A stretch of 64,000 nucleotides of DNA from positions 25,742,701 through 25,806,700 of the forward strand of contig NC_069136.1 of the NCBI RefSeq assembly GCF_026914265.1, read 5' to 3'. Position 1 is the stretch's first letter; every line of letters starts with the position of its first letter. The translations under genes were made by a program, and so were the position numbers. The notes below the pieces were generated by a model that was not told the origin of the DNA, did not search any database, and saw only the letters and a list, made by a program, of their open reading frames with translations. Shown piece by piece: positions 35,102 to 44,179 of this stretch. This DNA is from Mya arenaria (Eukaryota; Mollusca; Bivalvia; Myida; Myidae).

Positions 35102-35170
35102 AAAATTACGGATGAGAGATACACTCGTCTCTGGGCTCTAGCTCTATGTCGTATGTTTCCCTACGGGATC
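35102..35170. repeat. Right hairpin ITR of the parvovirus-like element
   Basis: Bases 35102-35152 match the reverse complement of 27931-27981 at 50 of 51 positions. The next 18 bases (ATGTTTCCCTACGGGATC) repeat the left loop in the same plus-strand reading, not its reverse complement, so the two loops are in opposite flip/flop states. The right copy is shorter than the left and joins Harbinger-derived DNA at 35171. Confidence 0.85.
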
Positions 35171-35857
35171 ATATTGTTACCAAATTTAACAGATGAAGAA
35201 GATGCGGAGAGTGAAAGCCTTAGGTCATCAAAGTTACCCCCGCCATCCAAGATCATGATGGCGGCACAGCCTACTGCAGGACCATCAAAGAGCAGTTACC
35301 AAGAACACAAACAGGAACGTGTGTAAGTATTTGCCATGTATTCAAACAACTGCATTGTAAAAATACGATATATGAAATATACACCAATTGAGTAAACTTC
35401 AACATTAACAGTTTGAATCCACACATTATTTGATAATTTTTGTCACAATTAGCAATAGTTTCAGTTCACTGTTATAACATCATATTATTATGATCCTTAT
35501 TATCATAATCCTTATTGTTAATAGTGTCAAGAGAAGGAAGACCAAAGCAGAGGAACTCATTGATTGGCAAATTTTATACTTTCAAAATCAGGTGGAATTG
35601 GCACAGCAAGAGGTATGAAAAAGACTAAGGGTACGGAGGATGTTACATAAAGTATAAATTTACATGTAGTTCAATGCAAAAGGGGTTTCAACCACAACAA
35701 TTATATGTTAGATGAATTATATATGCCAAATAATAAAGATTGTAGTACCAAATCGGCAAAGTTGTTTATGTTTTGTTTTGTTTTACAGAAGGAAATCAAT
35801 CGGGTGAAGCTGAGAGTGATGGAAAAATATGAAAAAAACTTGATACAGAGGAAATAG
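35171..35857 (+). CDS. Harbinger Myb/SANT-like protein, C-terminal exons (element B)
   Basis: Three exons join in phase: 35171-35322 (partial; LPNLTDEEDAESESLRSSKL), 35525-35612 (KRRKTKAEELIDWQILYFQN) and 35789-35857 (KEINRVKLRVMEKYEKNL, stop TAG). Acidic linker, basic patch and C-terminal coiled coil match the tail of Harbinger-associated Myb-like proteins. The DNA-binding N-terminus is absent because the parvovirus-like element abuts at 35171. It converges with HARBI1 B on the other strand, the standard Harbinger layout. Sequence differs from the element A Myb gene, so this is not its missing half. Confidence 0.65.
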
Positions 35858-36214
35858 ACGGATTCATCCGGACAACCTTCTTCGAGAGTTAAACATGAAC
35901 ATGTGATATGGTTTATTTCATCCTGGTTTTCATGGCGTTTATTTATTATTTGACTGTTTGCAATTTATGTACGAGCTTGTAAAGTTACCTACATGATGTG
36001 TTTAATTCAATGTGAATCGTCTGTCTGCAATATTTAGGCCATTCTGAGCGATTTACCTTACTTGCCAAAATAAAGTGAGCACGTGAAAAATCCATGTATC
36101 CAACCGGTGTTGTTTTTCATTAATAAGTGCCTTTACACAATACACAAACAATTATGAATGAAGAGCAAACAATGTAAGAATTATTATTTTTTACTTTAAG
36201 AGGTGTATGAAGAT

Positions 36215-36385
36215 GTTGATAATCTAACAGCGATGATGATAAACTAACAGTGGTGATGATTAACTAACAGTGGTGATGATGAACTAACAGTGGTGATGAT
36301 GAACTAACAGTGGTGAACTAACAGTGGTGATGAAGAATGAGCAGTGGTGATGAAGAACGAGCAGTGGTGATGATGAACGAGCATT
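36215..36385. repeat. 18-21-bp minisatellite
   Basis: Repeats of CTAACAGTGGTGATGATGAA grading into GAGCAGTGGTGATGAAGAAC. They lie just past the HARBI1 B stop codon. Confidence 0.85.
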
Positions 36386-36413
36386 TATGATAGCAGTGGT
36401 ATATATATCGATA

Positions 36414-37820
36414 CTACACAGAGAAGAAGTTTTCCACAATGAAGTCTCTAGTGGCAACGCCAGTACCATCATCTTGGTGTACTCCATCATTCCCATTCTG
36501 TGGCTGAATGAACTCATTGTCGTCCATAGGCATGTTCATGTCCACTGCAATATTATGTAGGATAACACATGCCACAGCTACCTTGCATGCCTTTTTTGGT
36601 CTGAGGCGTATCTGTAAAATTATATAATTTAATTGAAAAAGGTGAATATTTGAACGTGTGCGCGTACATGCATGATCGGTTTGGTGTTTGTTTAAGGACA
36701 CCATCTGAAAACGCCACATGTTCAATGGTCAGTTTGGCTGCCAATCCCGACGTTCTGAAGACGTGCGCGTCGTGGCACGACCCAGGCCAGCTTGCATTTA
36801 CACTTGTAAATTTTCCTGAAAAATGATTAAACAATTAAACTGTGCAATAATAATCAGAGTTGAATCCGCAAATGGCAGTGGTTCACTTGGGTTATGGTTC
36901 ACTTCGTCCTGCACCTTCCAAACTCTTCACAATCTGTATGCATAGACTCTGTATACAAAATCTTTTTGAGTACGGTACCATATGTTATCTATGTCTACGA
37001 GTTATTTATTTAACAAAAAAATGATAAATAATATAGTACGTCGACTTGAATTATTGTATTAATTAATAGAAATATAAAATCACTATTTAATAACATTTTT
37101 GGTCAGCATTTAATAACATTTTTGGTAAGCATTTTCCCTCTTTATGTATACTGTCAGCGCTCCAGTCAGCTTTTTAGTATCGCCCTTTAACCGGACGTGT
37201 TTTGGCCGAATTGACAATATAATTATTATGTTAAGCGTTCGAAAGAAAAGATGGAAATACTGAAAACAAAAGTGGAAAACTCAAAGTTTTATACCTTTGA
37301 TGTCACATACAGCCTGCATGTTGATGCTATGGAAGCCTTTCCTATTCACGAAGGCTGGTTCGTCTTCGGATGGCGCCTGGATTCGGATATGTGTTCCGTC
37401 TACACATCCAACAACTTTCGGGAAACCAGCTTTCTTAAAAAATTCTGTCATATTCCATGCTCGAGCATTGGCATCAGGCCACATCACAAACTGATGTATG
37501 TGACCACAAATTGCTTCTGTTACTTGGGCTACAACACGTGACACAGTGCACTTGTGGTAGCCCATGCTATCACCAATGATGTTAAAAAATGCTCCTGTGG
37601 CGAAGAAGCGCAACGTAATCAGAATCATCTGTCTAACAGTAAGTGCTCTGTTTCTTCTTGTCGTTCTTTCCAGCGATTCCTTCAGCAAATCCTCTAGATA
37701 ATCTATTCCACCATTCGTATATCTGTATCTGGCATACATCTCATTGTCTAGCATATTCTGTACATGTGCAGTGTGCCGAAATTCTTTCACTTTTCTATGA
37801 TTTACAAATAGAGCCGCCAT
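36414..37820 (-). pseudogene. HARBI1-like DDE nuclease, internally deleted (element B)
   Basis: Exon 1 (37820-37295) starts MAALFVNHRKVKEFRHTAHV and contains the HTH-like LTVRQMILITLRFFATGAFF and the first catalytic Asp region (VVGCVDGTHIRIQAP). Exon 2 (36815 to about 36690) is in phase and carries the second Asp (ASWPGSCHDAHVFRTS). It then breaks off at AFSDGVL, where the family normally continues with GDSGY and the RxxxE helix bearing the last catalytic Glu. Exon 3 (36611-36414) resumes at RLRPKKACKVAVACVILHNI to the stop. About 100-130 residues including the catalytic Glu are missing, so this copy cannot cut DNA. HARBI1-type proteins normally pair with a Myb-like partner such as the one at 35171-35857. 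Confidence 0.8.
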
Positions 37821-37830
37821 CTTGGAAACC

Positions 37831-38016
37831 TTCCGTTAATGTTTTAACGTAGGTCTATTCCTCCGTTACATTTAACGGCTGGTTCAACCGTTAAACCCGC
37901 CGTTAAATTCTAACTTTATTTTGAGCAACCTCATACCAATAATAGTTAAAATTAAACGGACCGTTAAAACTTTAACGAGCCGTTAAATTTAACTGAGGTT
38001 TTGAGCAACCGGCCCC
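37831..38016. repeat. Harbinger B terminal region with CCGTTAA motif cluster
   Basis: About seven CCGTTAA or TTAACGG motifs in both orientations fill 37831-37990. The region ends in GAGGTTTTGAGCAACCGGCC, which read outward to inward (GGCCGGTTGCTCAAAACC) is a typical Harbinger terminus. The motif cluster just upstream of HARBI1 B may be binding sites for the Myb-like partner. The opposite terminus was not found in the window. Confidence 0.55.
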
Positions 38017-38059
38017 TGATGGAGTTTTCCAGCACGGCTGAATTCACCGGAAATGCCTA

Positions 38060-38335
38060 TCCGGTGTGCTAGAATAAAGAAGAAAACACCGTCCGAAATT
38101 CTGAAACTTATTAAAGAGTCGTCTACGGTATGACCTTGCGGGAAAACATCTGTTTACAAATGGCATGAGCGTTTTCGAAATGGAAACGTCGATTGAGGAT
38201 GACGACTGAACGCTTTTCAGTAGTATAAGCCGCAAACGTGGAGAGAGTCCATGAGCTGATCAACAAGATAGGTCTACGAGCAACAGTGAGAAGCGTAACA
38301 GACTATCTTCAGCTTAAACAGTTTAGCCTTTTGTG
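38060..38335 (+). pseudogene. mariner transposase N-terminal fragment
   Basis: Segments SEILKLIKESSTV, KTSVYKWHERFRNGNVD and ELINKIGLRATVRSVTDYLQ match the paired HTH region of mariner-family transposases. There are stops near 38131 and 38195 and frame changes. The catalytic domain is absent. Confidence 0.65.
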
Positions 38336-38404
38336 TACGTACTATTAACAAAGGAACCGAGAATGTCCAAAGCGCACGTATAATTTAAAAAAAAAAACGT
38401 CACA

Positions 38405-38790
38405 AGCCGGAATCATATATATTTATGTGAAAATCTCAGTAGCCAAATGTTTTAGCATAAGCCCCGTTTATTAGTAAACGCCAAAGACAAAGAACAAAAA
38501 AACAAGAAATCACACACACGAAAGTTAACAGTGAGAAGCAGCATAAATACAATATAACAAAACGAGGTATGTTTATCAAGGGTTATTAAGTACCGCCTTG
38601 GAACGGTCAGTTTACATGCACAAACCTCACCTTTTTTCCCCGACAATACCGAATATAGTACGTTAAAGTAAATCGTATCAAAGTATGCATTCTCTTGCGG
38701 AAAAAAAAAACAAATAATAAACTGATAGGTAAACCTCAAGCACTTCAATGATTAAGGATCCCAACTGGATCTGCAATTGGAAAATAAACT
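38405..38790. repeat. Dispersed repeat family R, copy 1
   Basis: A series of shared blocks (CTCAGTAGC..AAATGTTT, CCGTTTA..GTAAACGCCAAAGAC, ACCGCCTTGGAACGGTCAGT, CAAACCTCACCTTTTTTCCC) recurs in the same order at 39140-39720. Partial copies lie at 44690-44890 and 60240-60341. Copy number and length of several hundred bases suggest an interspersed retro- or DNA element; no coding seen. Confidence 0.7.
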
Positions 38791-39139
38791 TAAGATAGGC
38801 CCCCATTACATCAATATATTACAACTCTATATCTGCAGACGGAGGAATATTTAAAGTACCTTATGCAAATAAAAATTAAAGCCTGATACGATGCAGTTCC
38901 TGTTTGGAACTTTAAGAATCAGACACAGGCCTTAGATAAAAAGATTTAAGACTGTGTGACCATAGTTTCAATGAAATGCACCATTGTACTAAGACGGGGA
39001 ACAAATAAAGAAAACGACATGTATTAGCTAAACTAGCTACGAATATATAATATTTGAAGAAAAATACGTCACAAATCAAGCCAACCAAAGACGGTTTTAA
39101 AGACAACTTGAATCTGCAATTTTTCATAAAATCAAAGCA

Positions 39140-39316
39140 CTGAAAGTTAACACTTATGCAAAAAAGCTGCTAAAACAAGCTCAGTAGCAAAACGTTTAAA
39201 TATAAACCCGGTTTAATGGCACTGGGTAAACGCCAAAGACATAGAACATAAAATCACAAACAATTAACATAGAAGAATAGCACAAAGCTCCACAAACAGC
39301 ACAGTGCATACATAAT

Positions 39317-39389
<73 letters not shown>

Positions 39390-39720
39390 CTAGGTATGTT
39401 TATCAAGAATTGTTAGGTACCGCCTTGTTACGGCCAGTTAAATGTAAATTTACTGGGGTTTAAAACCATTTTATGTGCACAAACCTCACTTTTATCCCAA
39501 CAATCCTTAATAAAGATAAAACGCAAAAGGTAAATCTTATCAAAGTATGTATTAACTTGAGGAAACGTCTCAAAAAACAAACAATTAAAAATAAACGTAT
39601 ACGGGTTAACCCCAAGTACTTCAATGATTACAGATCCCAACTCTATCTGCAGATGGAGGAATATAATTCAGAGCACCTAATGCAACATACTTTTCAAACA
39701 TACGATGCAGTAATTGTTTA
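39140..39720. repeat. Dispersed repeat family R, copy 2
   Basis: Longest copy, with GGCACTGGGTAAACGCCAAA near its start, a TA microsatellite (39311-39387), then ACCGCCTTGTTACGGCCAGT and a tail ending near GATCCCAACTCTATCTGCAG. The plus-strand frame 39473-39721 is repeat-derived. Confidence 0.7.
39311..39387. repeat. (TA)n microsatellite
   Basis: Alternating TA inside repeat family R; copy 3 at 44690 has a short TA run at the same place. Confidence 0.9.
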
Positions 39721-39984
39721 AACCAATAACATCACAACACAGTCTGTCTTATAAAATAAAAGGTTTAAAACTGTGTGATCATATGAGTTCCATAATAAAA
39801 ATCATCATTGTACTTAAACTGGGTACAAATTAGGAAAACATTAAAAACAGATTCATTGAATTGATATCCCTCGCCTGATTTGGCTAAGTCAAGGAATGGA
39901 AATCAATTGTTGATGATATATATATATATGAGTTTGAGTGCAACTGTTTGAAAAATAAATAAATATTGTACATAATGTAACATT

Positions 39985-40246
39985 TAGAATTGACCAAGAA
40001 ACCTAGTTTAGGACTCCATGTTACCCAGTTCCAAACTAATCAAAGATTTCATCCAAGGCAAACATTCTGATCAAGTTTCATGAAGATTGGTCCAGCTACA
40101 TTGCAAAAATATAGCCTCTAGAGTGTCCGCAAAGTTTTTTTTGAGATTGGACTCAGTGACCTCATTTTTGACCCCACATGACCTACTAGTTTCAAACTAT
40201 TTCAAGATTTCATTGAGGCGTTTTGATTAAGTTCCATGGAAATTAG
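39985..40246. repeat. Bivalve-type dispersed repeat
   Basis: Motifs such as CAAGTTTCATGAAGATTGGT, TAGCCTCTAGAGTGTCCGCA and TTTTTGACCCCACATGACCT are typical of a noncoding repeat I recall from many bivalve sequences. A weaker match (TTGCCTCTTGAGTGTTCCCA) follows the right arm of the inverted repeat near 40963. Confidence 0.55.
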
Positions 40247-40945
40247 CACAGGCATTTGAATCATTGTTTGTCACTAAAATGTTGTTTAAAACCATTTTGG
40301 GTACATGCAATGAGACAAACAACACATCTGAAGATATTTAGTGTCTTTGATATACAAAAAAGAAACAAGGTATGTAACTCAAACTTATCCGATTTCACGG
40401 TAGAGTCCAGTTTTATGTAAATTTCTCAACCAACATATAAACAATCCAACTGATACAGTTGTTTCTAACATTGTGATGTTAGTCTTTTCGTGGTATTATG
40501 GAATGGAATTAATTTATCTGTACACTGAAGCATAAAATAACTTTAATAGGTCTGTGTTTAGTACTGTTTACACGGGGAAAATTGAAGATTTTAATTTGCT
40601 GTACTCTTTCCGACCAAAGAAAAACATGAGAATTTGACATTGAATTATGCTCGTTTGTCAATATAGACAATATAGTTATACCAACATATCGCACACCATT
40701 TAAAAGGTAATTGACTCTTCTTTCCATGTCACTTATTTAAAAATGGATTGTTTATATGTTGGTTGAGAAATTTACATAAAACTGGACTCTACCGTGAAAT
40801 CGGGTAAGTTTGAGTTACATACCTTGTTTCTTTTTTGTATATCAAAGACACTAAATATCTTCAGATGTGTTGTTTATCTCATTGTATGTACCCAAAATGG
40901 TTTTAAACAATATTTTAGTGACAAACAATGATTCAGATGCCTGTG
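40247..40945. repeat. 202-bp inverted repeat with 295-bp spacer
   Basis: Arms 40247-40448 and 40744-40945 are equal in length and differ at about 5 positions. The left arm contains CGATTTCACGGTAGAGTCCA, the right its complement. No gene is seen in the spacer (a frame at 40509-40727 is unrecognised). RNA from here would form a very stable hairpin. Confidence 0.9.
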
Positions 40946-41204
40946 GAAATTAGAGCAGATGTATTGCCTCTTGAGTGTTCCCAGATTTCTGTATGACATC
41001 GATTCCGCGGGGGATATTAGTTGCGACATGTATAAGCTAACCTTTCCTTCCAAATGATTTGAAAGAGTAAAATATTTGAAGAAAACGAAGTCACATGCCA
41101 AAACACTCCAAGTCAGCCAAACACGTGTTCGCCAAATACGGTTTTAAAGATAACATGAATTAGCAAAATCTTACTAAAATCAAAGGACTGAAAGCTCAGT
41201 TATA

Positions 41205-41570
41205 AAAGGATGCTATATTCAACCCTATAATTATTTTGTTTCAGATATTCATCTTCAAAAACTAGAAGGAAAGTGCTCTTCAAAATAGTGCCTTAATACC
41301 CACGGTTTAAATAAAATCCAAGAAATTCATTAAGTCAATCTGCCCATATACCTGCTGGAAACATTTCAATTTTACGAATTTAATTCATGTTAAATTAAGT
41401 TATGTTATGACGCTTTAATCAACCTTTTATTTTGTTTGAGAATCTCATCATCAAAAACAACAAGGCAGTACAGCCGTTATATCCGCGATTTAAATAAAAT
41501 TCAAGTAATTCGTTGAGTCTATCCGCCCACCTGTTGGAAACATTTAATTTTACGATTTTTCTTTAATACA
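41205..41570. repeat. Diverged direct duplication of about 170 bp
   Basis: Blocks TTTTGTTTCAGATATTCATC...CTGCTGGAAACATTTCAATT and TTTTGTTTGAGAATCTCATC...CTGTTGGAAACATTTAATTT repeat in order about 185 bases apart. Confidence 0.65.
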
Positions 41571-41884
41571 TCACCTTGAAAATCAAGATGAGCAATACAA
41601 TTTCCAATCAGCGATATAAAACGACTACCGTACTTTGATATAATAGTATAATGACCATTGACATTTTGAGAAAGCTTTCCTTAATTTATGATATCTGAAA
41701 CCCTGTCTTAGAAGTTTTTCCGTCATAAGTTACTGCGAGAGGTGAAATTGTTGACACTTATACATTTTTTATCGAATCTTATCAACTGTGCAATAAAAAT
41801 ACCATATGATGGTTAACTAGGAACATCTACATCTAAAGAAGGGTAATTAATTATTTTAAAATTAAAATCATCACAGTTATCATA

Positions 41885-42240
41885 AGGATTGATATATATC
41901 TTCCCTTACTTCGAGTAGCAGTTCTAAATAGGATGCTTTAGCATTGGATGTATTAGATTTATTCAGTTGCAATTTAATCGATTCAATTTTATCTTTAAAT
42001 ACCGTATTATCCAAACATAGAATATCGTCAATATATCTGAAAGTGCTATTGAATTTATCAACAAGGAATATTCAAAACGGAATTAAAACATTTTAAGAGT
42101 CCATACACATGTTAATTCCTCGATTCATTCCGTTTTTAATTTCAACGCTTTGGTATTTGCTTACCGAAATGAACAAATAAGGAGCGTTATCCCCATATAT
42201 TGGGGGTCGCGACAACATTGAAATCAGTGCTATCTTGCAT
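41885..42240 (-). pseudogene. Penelope-like reverse transcriptase fragment
   Basis: On the minus strand DKFNSTFRYIDDILCLDNTV then a charged region and SNAKASYLELLLEVREDIYQ match the catalytic palm (YIDD) and following strand of Penelope-like element RTs. Upstream, degenerate PIYGDNAPYLF resembles the preceding PMG motif. At least one stop separates the pieces. No GIY-YIG domain is seen. Confidence 0.6.
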
Positions 42241-42611
42241 GCAAATTGGTCATTTGACTAAAGAATATATATTGATGGTGTCTGACCTTAACGCGCTTTT
42301 ATCGTGATCACAGCGCCCTTTTCATCATTTGCTCCTTTTGACTAGTACGATTTAAAACACTTCAAAACTAGTATTTGTAGCGCAATCAAAAAACATATTG
42401 AACGAGTGTATTTCTCTCTGTTGCAATTGTTTCCAAAAGATTTCCTAGTTGATATGTGACATATTCAAATGTTATATTAATTGTTTTGTGTTGAATCTTA
42501 ATGACACTGTTATTGTTGTTGAACCAACTTCCATATGGTTTTGTTTATTATAGGTCATTCATTGTTATTATCGAATTATTGCATTTCTTTTATCTTACTT
42601 TTTTTAAATAG

Positions 42612-42711
42612 ATATGTACATACATACATACATCCACACATACATCCACACAAACATACATACATACATACACACACGCGCACGCGCACACGCACACACA
42701 CACACACACAA
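42612..42711. repeat. (CATA)n / (CA)n compound microsatellite
   Basis: ACATACATACAT units grade into CACACGCGCACG and then pure CA. Confidence 0.95.
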
Positions 42712-43039
42712 GTGACAACCTTGTAATAATAACATTAACTGTCCAGCAAATTGTACTTTTCAAATAATGTCAATCAAACAACATATTTTTTCAACATGGC
42801 AGACAAATGAATTTGAAGAAATTATCAGCATTTCTTTTTATACACATTTATTATGTACAATACTATCAATAACAATAAATTGAATGTAAAAAATAGAGAA
42901 ATCTTAATGCAAGAGAACAAGGCACAGCAGGCACAATAAGTAAGATTGATGATCATTTAAATTTTTATATAATAAACGCAACCTAACAATGAGAGTGCAG
43001 CTTTTAACAGTTGAATAGAATAATCAAAGGCCTCAAAGA

Positions 43040-44060
43040 TTACTATCAAATATCATACTTTGTGAAGAGCAACAGTTCTTGTGCATTGTGCACTTCTAAA
43101 ACACAACAACAAATATTTGAGCCAGAGTTATGCTTCTTATGAACTACACCATGCCATCTTTCTGGATGTGATGTTTTTAAGATGTATTCTGCAGCAAAAA
43201 ATATCAACTTTGTGATATAAAAAGCCAAAAGTTAATATTAACAGAGGGTTATATAGATTAAAAATACTCAAGCCAGAGTAATGGGTATTGTGCAGTCCAC
43301 TACTCCTCCATCTGTATAGGAAAATTTCAGTTAATGTATAAAAAAGTTCTGCTCCAGGCAAGAAATAAGTATGAACAAAAAAAGAAGGGCCGATAAATCA
43401 AAAATTATGAAAACATGTGAATGGTTCTTGTGCACTGCACTTCTCCTTGTTGAGATCTATCTGCATATGAAAACTTATGCAGTCTCATTATATGTCTCAA
43501 TGTTTGATTGAAAAATAGAACAAGAGCACAGTCAGTGGGTGATAAACGCTCGTCTTAATTATTCCTTTAACAGTTTATTTATTTCATTTTGTATATTTAG
43601 GGAATGAACAAATATTCCCAAATTTGGAAGTGATAGCTTTAAAACTTTGCTTGGAAGTGACCCAAGCACAAAACTAAAAAAATAAGGCTAGCTAATAAGT
43701 ACAAAGTCCAAAAATACTAAAATATCGCACACCTTCGCCCTACCCTTACAAATGTGTGAATCAAAAAGCCGTTTGATATATTAAAGGCATTATCCATTTA
43801 TTGTCTGAGATTTTTTTTAATGAATCCAACAAACATTAAAGAAGCAATGTTCAATTCTCAAATAAACCAAAATTCATGTTCTTCACCCAAAAAAATAGGT
43901 GAGACTCAGCATATTTAGGGTACAATGTGAAGAAGGGTATTAGATGAACAAGTTCCCCAACTTTCAAAGTGATAGCTTTGATAGTTTCCATGTAAGTGAC
44001 CTAAACACAAAACTTAACCAACGACGATGATGACAATCAAGTGGCGACAATAGCTCGTCA
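43040..44060. repeat. Bivalve-type dispersed repeats
   Basis: Three rounds of GCCAGAGTTATG / GCCAGAGTAATG / GTTCTTGTGCACTGCACTTC with AAGAAGGGCCGATAAATCAA form one repeat (43040-43500). A second, from CAAGAGCACAGTCAGTGGGT to GCGACAATAGCTCGTC, runs to 44060. Both styles are familiar as noncoding interspersed repeats of bivalves. No genes. Confidence 0.6.
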
Positions 44061-44179
44061 TTTTTTTATAAATCAGACGTGTTCAAAACCTAACAATAGA
44101 ATGAGATGATCGTTTATGGAGGACAGGCAAAATTGAAAGTAATGTTCACACCATCTTGTAAAGCTATGGCAGCTGAATG

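Larger units (their letters stand above)
27511..35170 (+). mobile_element. Endogenous parvovirus-like element, near whole
   Basis: A viral fossil bounded by hairpin inverted terminal repeats, about 7.3 kb after setting aside a nested MITE. Genes run left to right: capsid-like (28205-30319), coiled-coil (30319-31590), NS1-like (31487-34645) with an overlapping NS2-like frame, and a small acidic protein (34638-34946). NS1 has HUH-endonuclease and SF3-helicase signatures of Parvoviridae/Bidnaviridae. No DNA polymerase gene is seen, which argues against bidnaviruses and Polintons. Overall it carries about one break, in NS1; the other frames look open. ITR stems differ at one position in 51, so insertion looks recent. 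Known parvoviruses are about 4-6.3 kb, usually with NS before VP or ambisense, so size and order are unusual. It lies between two Harbinger Myb genes pointing away from it. Confidence 0.85.

Noticed and set aside
27511-35170. Polinton or bidnavirus identity for the central element
   Set aside because: No DNA polymerase B, retroviral-type integrase or protease is seen; HUH plus SF3 and hairpin ITRs fit a parvovirus-like element.
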